A stretch of 64,000 bases of DNA from Pelagibacterium montanilacus (GCF_003992665.1 NZ_RZMX01000051.1:201794-265793), one strand, 5' to 3'. Counted from the first letter of the stretch, positions 35,503 through 47,629 are shown. Program-made: numbers and translations. Notes: a model not told the origin generated them from the sequence alone.

Positions 35503-36396
35503 TCAGGTGCGCCTGACGCGATTGAAGAAGGGGATGATCGTGTTGCGGTCGCGGTGGTCACCGCCCATGCCGGCTGCAAAGTATGCACCTGCTGCGCTGA
35601 CGACCAGAGCCGCACCGGTCAGGAAGGCAGCAAGGATGGCAATGATCCGAGCCTGTTCAGCCGCCTCGGCGATATCAGCCTGAACGGTCTGTGCCTCGGC
35701 CACGACCTGGTCGACCCGAGCCGCAGCTTCATCCGGCGAGAGCCCGGTGCGGGTGGCAACGACATTGGCCAGATAGGCGCGGTCTTCGTCCGTGACGCCA
35801 TCTCCGGTCACGCCTGCAACCAGAATACGGCTAGCCTCGGCCCGTGCGGCCTCGTCTGCGATATCGGGCTGCTCGGTGCGGAACAGCAGATCGACGGTGT
35901 AGTCGAAGGGGTTGATGTCAGCCGTCGCATCTGCGGCCTGGGAAGAGGCTGCGCCGACCGCCGCGCCGGTGGTCTGTCCTGCGATCGAGGCCAGCCCCCC
36001 AATGCCACCAAAGGCAAGGATCGCGGTGAACGCCACCCCGGTTCCCCAGACCATGAGCCCGTGGATACCGTCGCGGACGTCGACTTCGTGATCGGTGGCA
36101 TCCCCGAGACGCCGACGCATGCGGCCGGTCACGTAGCCGCCCGCCATGAAGGCCGAAAGCTGGACCCAGAGCACCCAGATCGCGAGGGTCACCGCCACCC
36201 AGAACGGGGACACGCCTTCGCTGCCGAACGGGCCGCTCATGGAAAAGCCGATGGCGGACCCGAAGGTCATGAGCACCAGCGATACCGCGGAAGCAAGCAC
36301 CGCACCGGCAAGAATGGCAGGCCAATCAATATATGACCCTGTGTCGCCTGCGGGCGCCGAGGCGCCGGCGGACAGGTGAGGTGAGGTTTCGGCCAT
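35503..36396 (-). CDS. Conserved four-helix membrane protein of unknown function
   Basis: A 297-residue inner-membrane protein found in rhizobia, sometimes labelled PhnA-like. Hydrophobic helices are at about residues 27-50 (ILAGAVLASAVSLVLMTFGS), 64-88 (FWVAVTLAIWVLWVQLSAFM), 113-135 and 248-275 (IAILAAFLTGAALVVSAAGA). A Gly-rich AGGYVTGRMRRR segment follows helix 2, and an acidic soluble loop (about 150-247, including EDRAYLANVVATRTGLSPDEAA) separates helices 3 and 4. It follows two tiny membrane-protein genes on the same strand and ends in a terminator. No function can be assigned. Confidence 0.8.
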   Translation of the reverse strand: MAETSPHLSAGASAPAGDTGSYIDWPAILAGAVLASAVSLVLMTFGSAIGFSMSGPFGSEGVSPFWVAVTLAIWVLWVQLSAFMAGGYVTGRMRRRLGDATDHEVDVRDGIHGLMVWGTGVAFTAILAFGGIGGLASIAGQTTGAAVGAASSQAADATADINPFDYTVDLLFRTEQPDIADEAARAEASRILVAGVTGDGVTDEDRAYLANVVATRTGLSPDEAAARVDQVVAEAQTVQADIAEAAEQARIIAILAAFLTGAALVVSAAGAYFAAGMGGDHRDRNTIIPFFNRVRRT

Positions 36397-36439
36397 TGCC
36401 GGGTACTCCTGGGGTTCGAGAAAATCAGGCCTTGAAAAA

Positions 36440-36514
36440 TCAGGCCAGACCGATGAAGGACAGAATGGCCATGACGACGACGACGAGACCGACGATGTAG
36501 ATGATGGAATTCAT
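36440..36514 (-). CDS. 24-residue membrane microprotein
   Basis: ATG 36514 to TGA 36440 encodes MNSIIYIVGLVVVVMAILSF plus IGLA: a single transmembrane helix with almost no soluble part. AAGGAG lies 9 nt before the ATG, an excellent ribosome-binding site, and the gene lies 43 bp upstream of the four-helix membrane protein on the same strand. Proteins of this sort recur in rhizobial genomes. Function unknown; a membrane-stress or small regulatory role is only a guess. Confidence 0.75.
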   Translation of the reverse strand: MNSIIYIVGLVVVVMAILSFIGLA

Positions 36515-36558
36515 TTGAATAATCTCCTTGTGTGATGTCAGCCGGACAACCGCCCGCT

Positions 36559-36636
36559 CTAGAGGACGAAAATCAGAAGCAGGATGATCAGCGGGATGGG
36601 GATCCCGACAAGCCAGAGCAACAAACCCGCAAACAT
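36559..36636 (-). CDS. 25-residue membrane microprotein
   Basis: ATG 36636 to the stop at 36559 encodes MFAGLLLWLVGIPIPLIILL plus LIFVL, a single hydrophobic helix with a GIPIP turn in the middle. AGAGGG lies about 8 nt upstream. It is 44 bp before the 24-residue gene, so the two probably share a transcript with the membrane protein downstream. The in-frame sequence further upstream (to 36912) has no hydrophobic or conserved character. Function unknown. Confidence 0.65.
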   Translation of the reverse strand: MFAGLLLWLVGIPIPLIILLLIFVL

Positions 36637-36853
36637 GGCAAAACCCTCTTTTCCCCGCCCGCAGAATGCGGCGCGAGGGCGGTTGAAATCATTGTGATCG
36701 ATGGCTGGTAAAGTCCGAGACCGCGCAATGGTTCCAAACGCGGCGAGATCAAGGCGGAATTGGCTCGAGCTGCTGCAGAACCGCCGCGCCCCTACAGGCC
36801 GCGGCCGCGACGATATGGTGGCAAGCGACGCTGATCGGCGTGCGATCGGGCGC

Positions 36854-39800
36854 TCAGTAGTCCTGTTCGTAGAAGATCCCGAGCGAGGAATCCCCGTCGG
36901 CGCCAGCGGCACCGCGTGCGCGCAACTCTTCGGTGAGCTCGAGGTCGATCGTGACCCGGGACTGACCCTCGGCGCCCGCCTCGACTCCTAGATATATGTT
37001 ATCGTCGATGTACCGACCCGCGCGGACCGTGGCCTGCCCGTCAGCACCGGTGACGATGTCGAGATCGTCCAGCCCCACCGCATCGCGCAGCCCGCCCAGA
37101 ATCGACCCACTCTCGGCGCCTCCGGCCAGTTCGATTGCCGCGGCGGCGAGCTGGGCAAGCTGGAGGGGCGAGAGTTCGGCGACCGGCCGGTTGAAGATGA
37201 GCTGGGCCAGAACCTCGTCCTCGGGCAGCGAGGGGTTGGAATCGAACGAGATCTCGGGTTCGGACGCCCGTCCGGTGACCTGCACGATCACCGTGACGTC
37301 GGCGCTGGCCGTGGTGGCCGTGAAGTCGATGAAGGGGTCGAGGTCGCCCACCAGCGTCACCGAGCCGGACTGGAAGTCGATGCGCTGGCCCAGAATGCTC
37401 AGCCGGCCCCGGATGAGCTCGAGCCCGCCCACGGGAATGATGGCGTCGGTGGTGCCGGTGAGGGTGACCGAACCGCCGACCTCGGCATCGAGTCCGCGGC
37501 CGCGGATGAAGACCTGGTTGGGTGCACTGATGGTGAGATCGAGACCGAGCCCCGACCCGACGCCCGGTGCGTCCGGCTCTGGGCGCTCGTCGATCCGGGC
37601 GCGCTCAAGGGTGGCCGAGACCTCGGGCGCCGGGTTGCGGTGGATGACGTCGATCACCTCGCCCGGGCCGCCAAAGCCCTCGGGTACCGTGATGTCGGCG
37701 CGCGCAATGGCGATATTGCCCGATATCGTGCCACCGGCGCCCAGAGGGCCGTTGAGCGCGATATTGCCGCCCAGCGTGGCCACCAGGAGATTGCCGTCGG
37801 CATAGCGCGCATCGTTGAGCGCCACCTGAATGTTGGAGGTGAAGGCGGGGGCGTCGAGCCCCACAGTGCCGCTGACCGAGATCGAGCCGCCCGCCGCGAG
37901 CCGGGCAGTGAGGCTGTTGATCGTGACCTGCCGTGCCGAAAGAGAAGCATTGCCGGTGATGTCCACGAGCCGCAACCCCAGGGTGGGGTCGACATAGGTG
38001 GCGCCGGCTACGCTTACGGTGCCCGAAAATTGAGGATCGTCGAGCGCGCCGGTGACCCGGGCGTCGAGATTGGCCGAGCCGGAAAGCTGGGCCCCCTGAT
38101 CGAGAAGGAAGCGGTTGGCGAGGGTGAGGGGGATCGTGCCCCCGACCGCGAGATCGAGCCCGGTGCCCTCGAGCGGGATCGACCCCTGCGCCGTGACGCC
38201 CAGACCTTGCGCGCCGGTGGCACTGGCCGAGGCAAGGGTGATCGCGCCGTCTGCGAACCCGCCCCGGGCGGAAAACGAGAAGGGGGCGATGCCCAGATCG
38301 TCGATCACCGCAGCATCGAGCCCGCTGCCCTCGACCGTGAAACTGGCCTGCGGATCGTCTGCTGCGCCGGTGATCCGGGCTGTGCCCTCGAGCGTGCCGG
38401 CCAGCCCCAGATCGGGGGCCACGGTGTTGGCGATCGAGAGCGGCAGCGCCGAGACGGTCAGCGCGATGTCGAGCGACTGGCCGGCGGTGCCGGTGGCCGT
38501 GATCCGGCCCGAACCCACCGCGAAATCGAGCCCGGAGAACGCCACCTGATCGTTGGCGACGGTGAGCGTGGTGGGGTTGGCCAGCCGGGCCGAGAGCTGG
38601 CCCTGCTGGAGGTCGAGCCGATCGAGCGCGACCGAATAACCCGCCTCGACCGGAGAGAGCGTGCCGGCGAGCCCAAGGTCGGTGCCGTTGGCAAGGGCCG
38701 CCTCGCCGGCGAAATCGGTGGTCTCGTCGCTCGAGGACGCCTGGAGGGCGAGCGATGCGATATCGAGCCCGCCCACCGCGATCCCCTGTCCGCGCACCTG
38801 CCCATCGACGGCGGGCACCCCGAAGAGATCGGCTATCCGGGCCTGGATCGTGGCGCTCGAGATCGAGGTGTCGTCAAGGACGAGTCCGGAAACCGAGGCG
38901 GAGATTTCAGCGCTCTGGGTCTCGGCTCGGCTCTCAAGGCTGATGTCGGCGGTGACCGATCCCCGAGCCTCAAGCGCCGCGAGCGCGGCGGCCGCTTCGA
39001 TATCGCGGCCATCGAGCATCAGCCGGCCATCCATGAGCCCGTCGGCGCGAATCGTGAGGTGTCCGGAAAGATCGGTCCCCGGGGCGCTGAACTCCAGATC
39101 GGCAATGCGCGTGATCTCCTCGGTGCGCTCGATGCTGGCGGCGAGATCCACGAGGAACCCGTCGAGCATGCCTTCGCCCGAAACATCGCCGCGCAGTCCC
39201 TCGGCGTCGGACACGCCGTCAAAGCCAAGACGGGCATCAGAAAGCGTCCGCCCGGCAAGTCGGCCCTGCGGCACGCGTGCGTCGAACGCCAGATCGATGG
39301 TGCCCTCGGTCCCCTGGGCCGTGCCCATGGCGGTGAGCGCGCCACTGGCGTTCTCCGATATCAGTGCGAGATCTGACAGGGACACCTCGAAGGCGAAATC
39401 TGAGGTTTGGGACCCCAGGAGGCCATCGGCGGTGATTGCCAACTGGTCATTGCCCAAGGCAAAGCCCTCGGCCTCGATCCCCGCCTCGGTCCGCGCGACG
39501 CGGCCCAGAACGGCCACCGGCTCGGTCAGCAGCCGGTCGGCGATCGGATTGTCCAGCGCAAGATCGGTCGCGACCCCGTCGAGCGCAAGATCGAACCCGC
39601 CAGACAGGAGCGCCAGCGTGCCATTGGCATCGAGCCGGATGGCGCCTGAAAGCTCGCGCCCGGCAAGGCCGGAAAAGGGGGCAAGCGAGGAACTGGTCAA
39701 GGCAATATCGCCATCGAACACGGCTTGGGCGATCTCGCCGGCCATTTCGAATTCGAGCGCCTGGCCCATGACGCGCAACTGGGCCAGGGTTATGGGGTCG

Positions 39801-41218
39801 CCCGCTTGCCAGAGCCCGGCAAAGCCGATGCCGATCGAGGCGCCCAGTGCCTCGGCGATTTCCTCCGATGCGGTCTCGATGCCCTCGAGCGCGCCCTGGC
39901 CGTTGAAGGTCACGCGCCGGGCATCGGGGTCGTCGAGCCCGGCGGCAACGCCGGAGGCCGACATCGAGAGGCTGGCGGCAGAAAATTCGGGGGTCGTGAA
40001 ATCGATCATCTGCAGGGCCCCCTGCCATTCCTCCGACCCTTCGGCGCCGAAATCGACGTCGAACCGCGCGCGGGAAATCCGGGTGGACGCGCCGGGCACG
40101 GGCAGGGTTACCGGGCTGCCATCGGCCGAGGAAATCTCGCCGCGCGCCACGAGGCGCTGGAGGAACCCGTCTTGCCCGGTGCGGCCCTCGGCGAGCAGCG
40201 AAAGCTGACCGCCCGACAGCGCGAGGGAATTGAGCACGAGGCCGCCCTCGCCGGGCACGAGCAGATCGAGGGTCAGTTCGGTGCGCTCCCCGAAGAACTC
40301 GCCATAGGCGGCAGGCAGGATATCGGCGAGCGGGCCACCCAGATCGGCGGTGATGGCAAGGCCCTCGGCCATCTCATCGAGGGTCCCGCGCCCGGAGAGG
40401 ACGCGCTGGCCCGCCGCATCAAGCGTGAGGTCGATATCGAGATCGTCCAGCGCACCGGCTCCCGCGATCCCCAGTTCGATCTCGGGGCGCCCTTCGATGT
40501 TGAGCACATTGGCGATGATGCCGTCCTCGGGCTCGACGAGCGCGAGGTCGAGATCGATTTCCCGGGTTTCGTTGGAAAAGGTGACGTCGAGCGCGAGGCT
40601 CCCACCGGGGCCATCGACACGGGTGATGTCGAGATCGGCGTCGAGATTGCCATCGTCGAGCACCATCGATCCGGCCAGGGAAATTTCCGAGCCCAGCCCG
40701 AAGACCTGATCGCCAAAGACGACCGAAGGGACCGAAAGTTCCTCGAGGATTACCGCGACAGGCAGGTCCGGCACCGAAAAGCCGGTTGCCTCCAGGCTCG
40801 GGCCGCCCGTGGCCTCCTGGGTGGAGACCGGGTTGCGCACATAGCTGATCTGGTCGGCCGAGAGCGAATCGATCTCGAGCCGGCCAAGCAGAAGGGCCCC
40901 CTGATTCCACTCGATCGCGGCGTTCTCGATAATCAGCCAGATCCCCTGGGTGTCGGAAATGGTGATCTGGGCGATCGAGGCATTGGACGAGAGCGCACCG
41001 TCGATGCCGGTCAGCCGGATCTGGCGGTCGGGGGTGGAGATCTGGTCTTCCACGAACTGGACCAGCCGGCTGCGTTGGGTGGCTTCATCGAGTTCGACGG
41101 CGCGCGCGAGGGTGTCCATGAGGCTTTCGCCTTCTTCCTGCGCGGTGGCGGGAAGAAGCGAGAACGCGGCAGGCAGGAAGATGGCCAGCCCGAGAAGAAG
41201 TGCCGCAAGCCGTCTCAA
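36854..41218 (-). CDS. tamB: Translocation and assembly module inner-membrane protein TamB
   Basis: AsmA-like bridge protein of the TAM complex, 1454 residues, spanning the periplasm between inner membrane and TamA; such proteins assist outer-membrane protein assembly and phospholipid transport. An N-terminal signal anchor (LAALLLGLAIFLPAAF) is followed by very long beta-repeat sequence. The C-terminal DUF490/TamB domain (about 1130-1454) includes LTISAPNQVFIRGRGLDAEV, GGLELIRGRLSILGQRIDF, LAQLIFNRPVAELSPLQLAQL and the aromatic end GIFYEQDY. It overlaps tamA by ATGA (41215-41218). Confidence 0.94.
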   Translation of the reverse strand: MRRLAALLLGLAIFLPAAFSLLPATAQEEGESLMDTLARAVELDEATQRSRLVQFVEDQISTPDRQIRLTGIDGALSSNASIAQITISDTQGIWLIIENAAIEWNQGALLLGRLEIDSLSADQISYVRNPVSTQEATGGPSLEATGFSVPDLPVAVILEELSVPSVVFGDQVFGLGSEISLAGSMVLDDGNLDADLDITRVDGPGGSLALDVTFSNETREIDLDLALVEPEDGIIANVLNIEGRPEIELGIAGAGALDDLDIDLTLDAAGQRVLSGRGTLDEMAEGLAITADLGGPLADILPAAYGEFFGERTELTLDLLVPGEGGLVLNSLALSGGQLSLLAEGRTGQDGFLQRLVARGEISSADGSPVTLPVPGASTRISRARFDVDFGAEGSEEWQGALQMIDFTTPEFSAASLSMSASGVAAGLDDPDARRVTFNGQGALEGIETASEEIAEALGASIGIGFAGLWQAGDPITLAQLRVMGQALEFEMAGEIAQAVFDGDIALTSSSLAPFSGLAGRELSGAIRLDANGTLALLSGGFDLALDGVATDLALDNPIADRLLTEPVAVLGRVARTEAGIEAEGFALGNDQLAITADGLLGSQTSDFAFEVSLSDLALISENASGALTAMGTAQGTEGTIDLAFDARVPQGRLAGRTLSDARLGFDGVSDAEGLRGDVSGEGMLDGFLVDLAASIERTEEITRIADLEFSAPGTDLSGHLTIRADGLMDGRLMLDGRDIEAAAALAALEARGSVTADISLESRAETQSAEISASVSGLVLDDTSISSATIQARIADLFGVPAVDGQVRGQGIAVGGLDIASLALQASSSDETTDFAGEAALANGTDLGLAGTLSPVEAGYSVALDRLDLQQGQLSARLANPTTLTVANDQVAFSGLDFAVGSGRITATGTAGQSLDIALTVSALPLSIANTVAPDLGLAGTLEGTARITGAADDPQASFTVEGSGLDAAVIDDLGIAPFSFSARGGFADGAITLASASATGAQGLGVTAQGSIPLEGTGLDLAVGGTIPLTLANRFLLDQGAQLSGSANLDARVTGALDDPQFSGTVSVAGATYVDPTLGLRLVDITGNASLSARQVTINSLTARLAAGGSISVSGTVGLDAPAFTSNIQVALNDARYADGNLLVATLGGNIALNGPLGAGGTISGNIAIARADITVPEGFGGPGEVIDVIHRNPAPEVSATLERARIDERPEPDAPGVGSGLGLDLTISAPNQVFIRGRGLDAEVGGSVTLTGTTDAIIPVGGLELIRGRLSILGQRIDFQSGSVTLVGDLDPFIDFTATTASADVTVIVQVTGRASEPEISFDSNPSLPEDEVLAQLIFNRPVAELSPLQLAQLAAAAIELAGGAESGSILGGLRDAVGLDDLDIVTGADGQATVRAGRYIDDNIYLGVEAGAEGQSRVTIDLELTEELRARGAAGADGDSSLGIFYEQDY

Positions 41219-43119
41219 AACGATTGTCCTATGCCGACGTAGAGGGCGTAGTCGGGGTCGCCCTCGCGCTTGTTGAGCGGGATGGCCGCGTCGAGCCGCA
41301 AGGGCCCGAGCCCGGTGTGGTAGCGCAAGCCCACCCCGGCGCCCAGGCGCAGATCCTCGAGCCCGGGGAAGGTGTCGGCAGCCACATAGCCGCCATCGAC
41401 GAACCCGACCACGCCGATGTCCTCGGTGATCCGGGCCCGCGCCTCGAGGGACGCCTCGAGCAGGTAGCGCCCGCCGGTCAAATTGCCGTCCTGGTCCTCC
41501 ACCCCGATGGAGCGGAACCCGTAGCCGCGCACCGAGCCGCCCCCGCCGGCGAAAAACAGCATGCTGGGAGGGATCTCGGAAAGATCGGGGCCTGCCAAAG
41601 CCCCGGCGCGCACCCGGGCGGCAAGGACGTAGTCATTGTCCTCCCCGAAGCCGAAATAGGTGCGGCCCTCGACCGTGGCCCGGACGATCGGGTTACCGTA
41701 GGAGAATTCATAGACCGGATCGAGCGTGCCCGAGAGGTAGATACCCTCGGTGGGATCGAGCTCGGAATCGCGGGTGTCGTAGGTCGCCTCGCCATAGAGA
41801 CCGGCTGTGGTGAAGGTGCGCGCCCCGAAGGTCTGGTCCTCGACATAGGACTGGCGGAACGCGGCCCCGCCCTCGCCGTTGATCGCGCCGAAAAACAGGT
41901 GCTGGAGCCCGATCCGGCCTTGGAGCGCGGCTTCGGTATAGAGCGGGAGCACCTCGTATTGCGCGGAGGCGGAGGCGACGAGATCGGTGTCGGGGGTGAA
42001 GATGCCCGGCTTGGTGAAGGTGCCGCCGAAGAAATAATCGAACTCCGCAGTCTCCACCGGATAGCCGATGCCCGCGATGCGCGCGTCGAGCCGGAGCCGT
42101 TCGGCCTGGCCAAAGAGATTGCGGTGCAGCCAGAAGCCCTCGACGCCCAGCCCATCGACGCTCGAAACCGTGGCGCCGACGCCGAAGCGGCGCAGGGGCC
42201 GCTCCTGAACCACGACCTCATAGGGCAGGGTGCCCTCAGGCGTGATTTCGGCAGCTGCCTCGAGGCGCAAAGTGGAAAAAACGTCGAGGCGCGAGAGACG
42301 CGTGCGGGCCTGGTCGACATCCTCGGGATGATAGGGCGTGCCCGGGATGAGCCCGGTCTGGCGGATGATGAAATCGGGATCCATGCGCTCGGCGCCGCGC
42401 ACGCTGACCGGCCCGAAACTGGCATAGCGGCCCGGATCGACCACCGCCACGACCTCGAGGGTGTTGGTCGGGTGGTCGGCGACGACCTCGCGCGCGGCGA
42501 TCTCCGCCTTGGGGTAGCTCTGGCGGCGCCATGCCTCGATCGATAGCTGCTCGGCGCGGGCGATGGTGCCGGCGCGGGCGGGCTGGCCCTGGGCGAACCC
42601 GGCCTCGGCGAGCGTTTCGACTTGGTCGGCGTCAGCGGCGGCGATGGGTGCGCTGTTCTCGATCCGGGTGGTGGAGAAGGTGAACCGGGGGCCTGTGGAG
42701 ACGCGCACCGCGATGCGCGCGGGATCGGGGAGCGAAACATCGGGCGGCAGGGTGCTCGCCTCCCGGCCTTCGACGAGGATGGAGACCGACCCGCCGTAAT
42801 AGCCTTCATTGTAAAGCGCGGCGGTAAGGCGGCGATAATCGCCCCTGGCCTTGGAGAGCAGCCCGGGGACCCCCGAGGCGGGCTCCTCGCGATCCTGCCA
42901 GAGGGTCGAGGCCGATTGCAGGACGGTCTCGATCTCCTCGGGCGCCTCGGCCGAGAAGTCCAGCGCGTAACTGCGCGGGTCGGCGATCACGATATCGTCC
43001 TCTTGGGCGTCTCCGCCAAAGAACTGGATGCCGAACAGTTCGAAGGCGTGCGCCTGCGGGGCACAGAGGACGAGGATCGAAAGGCTCGAGGCCAGAAGGA
43101 GGGGAGAAAATCGCTTCAC
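41215..43119 (-). CDS. tamA: Translocation and assembly module outer-membrane protein TamA
   Basis: Omp85-family outer-membrane protein, 634 residues. A signal peptide ends near PQAHAFELFG. POTRA-like domains cover about residues 45-310, for example YNEGYYGGSVSILVEG and YPKAEIAAREVVADHPTNTLEV. The C-terminal 16-strand barrel contains the Omp85 loop 6 motif GGGGSVRGYGFRSIG and ends with a terminal beta-strand with Phe (YVGIGQSF). TamA and TamB together form the TAM complex. Confidence 0.95.
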   Translation of the reverse strand: MKRFSPLLLASSLSILVLCAPQAHAFELFGIQFFGGDAQEDDIVIADPRSYALDFSAEAPEEIETVLQSASTLWQDREEPASGVPGLLSKARGDYRRLTAALYNEGYYGGSVSILVEGREASTLPPDVSLPDPARIAVRVSTGPRFTFSTTRIENSAPIAAADADQVETLAEAGFAQGQPARAGTIARAEQLSIEAWRRQSYPKAEIAAREVVADHPTNTLEVVAVVDPGRYASFGPVSVRGAERMDPDFIIRQTGLIPGTPYHPEDVDQARTRLSRLDVFSTLRLEAAAEITPEGTLPYEVVVQERPLRRFGVGATVSSVDGLGVEGFWLHRNLFGQAERLRLDARIAGIGYPVETAEFDYFFGGTFTKPGIFTPDTDLVASASAQYEVLPLYTEAALQGRIGLQHLFFGAINGEGGAAFRQSYVEDQTFGARTFTTAGLYGEATYDTRDSELDPTEGIYLSGTLDPVYEFSYGNPIVRATVEGRTYFGFGEDNDYVLAARVRAGALAGPDLSEIPPSMLFFAGGGGSVRGYGFRSIGVEDQDGNLTGGRYLLEASLEARARITEDIGVVGFVDGGYVAADTFPGLEDLRLGAGVGLRYHTGLGPLRLDAAIPLNKREGDPDYALYVGIGQSF

Positions 43120-43340
43120 GGCTGGTACGCAGTCCTACAAACCCAATTCCGTTGCGTTCCGATGCCGTTGTGCGCCCCCGTCACCACCTGCATCATGATC
43201 CCAGCCGGCCCCGCAGCAGCGGACGGCACGCGAAATGAACGCCTTTGTCTCAAACCCAATCTAGCACAGTGGCGTTAACGAGACACCCTACAGGCAACAC
43301 GATCCAGGATCGGGGTTGCAGGAAGGCCACACCCGACAGG

Positions 43341-44162
43341 CTACTGGCCCGCGGACTGGAAGGGGCTGGAGAACTTTTCAAACATCGAGAAGGTGGCCTC
43401 GATGAAGTCTGTTTCGATGCGTTTGGCCGCCTCCGAGACCGTCTCGAAATAGGCCGAGCTCGAAGTGACCGAGGGCCTCAGGCCATTGGCTGTGTCACCT
43501 GCCACCGGTGCGGGCGCGACGGCAGCGACGGCCTGGACGGCGGTCGTGGCCTCGGCCACTGCGGCGGCGGGGCTCAGCAGGTGGCGCGGACGCTCGGGCG
43601 GAACCATGCCCTGGGGCAGGCCCACGGCCGCGGGCGCGACGGATGCGAGCTGGGGCAGTTTCTGGGGTGCAGGCTGGGGCGTTTGCGCGGTGCGCAGGGC
43701 AGGCGGGGTCGGGGCGACGGGGGATTTGGGCCCGGGCCGCAGACCGGTTTCCTCCAGAAGGCCCATATCGCGCGCCTTGTAGTAATAGCCCGCAGCGTAA
43801 TTGCGGACCGCGGCGTCCTGATTGCCTCGCGCGACCAGATAGGCGCCGCGCAGGTATTTGACCGCGTAGATGAGGTTTGTCTCGGCGTCCAGCAGGCCCT
43901 CGGCAGACCCGCGATAGCCCATGGATTGAGCGGTGTCGTGCCGGATCTGCATCAGGCCCCAATAGGGCCCGTTGCGGGCGGCCGGGTTGAAGGTGCTTTC
44001 GCGCTTGACCACGCGGCGCACGAGTTCGACCGGAAGGTCGTAATAGTCGGCGTAATACTGGATGAGGACATCGACCTGGGCGCGGTCGTCGGATCGTGCG
44101 GGCTGGATCATCAGACCCATCAGGATCGCGGCGCACAGCGCCAGAAGTCGACTTGCCGTCAT
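43341..44162 (-). CDS. Lytic transglycosylase (SLT domain)
   Basis: Periplasmic peptidoglycan lytic enzyme, 273 residues. ATG 44162 gives a signal peptide (MTASRLLALCAAILMGLMIQ ending PARS). The compact SLT domain (about 30-145) carries the catalytic Glu in RVVKRESTFNPAARNG, the GLMQI motif, YRGSAEGLLDAETNLIYAVKYL and AVRNYAAGYY. The C-terminal half is Pro/Ala-rich, low-complexity linker without a recognised wall-binding domain. Divergent from rluA; 220 bp of featureless intergenic DNA separates it from tamA. Its role is wall turnover or making room for envelope complexes. Confidence 0.88.
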   Translation of the reverse strand: MTASRLLALCAAILMGLMIQPARSDDRAQVDVLIQYYADYYDLPVELVRRVVKRESTFNPAARNGPYWGLMQIRHDTAQSMGYRGSAEGLLDAETNLIYAVKYLRGAYLVARGNQDAAVRNYAAGYYYKARDMGLLEETGLRPGPKSPVAPTPPALRTAQTPQPAPQKLPQLASVAPAAVGLPQGMVPPERPRHLLSPAAAVAEATTAVQAVAAVAPAPVAGDTANGLRPSVTSSSAYFETVSEAAKRIETDFIEATFSMFEKFSSPFQSAGQ

Positions 44163-44334
44163 CGCGGGCAACTCCGCCTGTTTCGGATGGATGCCCGGCC
44201 CAACGGACCAGAGGCATTGATCGCCCATGTTCGGGACAGTTGTGGCCAAATCGGGGCGCAATCGCGGCGAAACGGCGCGTGGCGCGCTTCAAGCCGCTTT
44301 GTGCGTCCAACCATTGCTGATATGCCACACGCCC

Positions 44335-45030
44335 ATGACAGAGATGCCCTCCCTCCCCGAGCTGGGGCCCATGCCCGAGCAGTTCGTCTATGCGCCCCCG
44401 ACCGAGCCCTGGCTCGACATCGTCTTCGAGGACGAGGTGCTGATCGTTTTCGACAAGCCCTCGGGGCTCTTAAGCGTTCCGGGCAAGGATCCGAGGCTGG
44501 CCGACAGCCTCCAGACCCGGGTTCTCGCGGCCTATCCGGGGGCGGGGACCGTGCACCGGCTCGACAAGGACACGTCCGGGCTGATCGTGATGGCCAAAAC
44601 GCGGTTCGCCCATGGGCGGCTGGGGATGCAGTTCGAGAAGCGCCAGACCCGCAAGACCTATTTCGCCCGGGTCTGGGGCGAGATCGAAGGCGAGGACGGG
44701 CTCGTCGACCTGCCGCTCGCCACCGACTGGGAGAACAAGCCGCGCCAGCGGGTGGACCATGAGCGGGGCCGCACCGCACAGAGCCGCTGGGAGGTGGTGG
44801 GCCGGGAGGACGGGGCGACGCGGGTGAGGCTGGTGCCGATCACCGGGCGCACCCATCAGCTCCGGGTGCACATGCGGGTGCTCGGTCACCCTATTCTGGG
44901 GGACGAGTTCTACGCCACCGGCGCGGCGCTACGCGCCGCCGATCGGCTGCAGCTCCACGCCGCGCATCTGGGCTTTGCCCATCCGCTGACGGGCGAGGCC
45001 ATGGACATCGAAAGCCCCGTGCCCTTCTGA
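44335..45030 (+). CDS. rluA: RluA-family rRNA/tRNA pseudouridine synthase
   Basis: Converts U to pseudouridine; closest in pattern to E. coli RluA (23S U746 and tRNA U32). The 231 residues include PPTEPWLDIVFEDEVLIVFD, KPSGLLSVPG, the catalytic Asp in HRLDKDTSG, KKTYFARVWG-like RKTYFARVWGE, and ITGRTHQLRVHMRVLGHPI. No S4 domain is present, as in RluA and unlike RluC/D. ATG 44335 or ATG 44344 fits the family N-terminus; a longer frame to 44227 is unlikely. It converges on gyrB with a repeat element between them. Confidence 0.88.
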   Translation: MTEMPSLPELGPMPEQFVYAPPTEPWLDIVFEDEVLIVFDKPSGLLSVPGKDPRLADSLQTRVLAAYPGAGTVHRLDKDTSGLIVMAKTRFAHGRLGMQFEKRQTRKTYFARVWGEIEGEDGLVDLPLATDWENKPRQRVDHERGRTAQSRWEVVGREDGATRVRLVPITGRTHQLRVHMRVLGHPILGDEFYATGAALRAADRLQLHAAHLGFAHPLTGEAMDIESPVPF

Positions 45031-45069
45031 GCGCACGCCCCGGGTTCGCGCCGCACGCAGCCAGACCAA

Positions 45070-45163
45070 ATCCTGTTCTGAGTGAGTCAGAACAGGAGCT
45101 CCAAGTCTTTGATATGTCGCGTTTCCGAACCGGAAAAGTGTTTCCACTTTTCCTGGAAGCACT
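45070..45163 (-). repeat. Dispersed structured intergenic repeat, copy B
   Basis: Read on the minus strand it begins directly after the gyrB stop codon and matches copy A at 5378-5471 over nearly its whole length. It contains a hairpin GGAAAAGTG-GAAA-CACTTTTCC and a second, CCTGTTCTGA-CTCAC-TCAGAACAGG, both perfect. The second hairpin is conserved in copy A with a G-U pair, suggesting selection on RNA structure. Confidence 0.87.
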
Positions 45164-47629
<2,466 letters not shown>

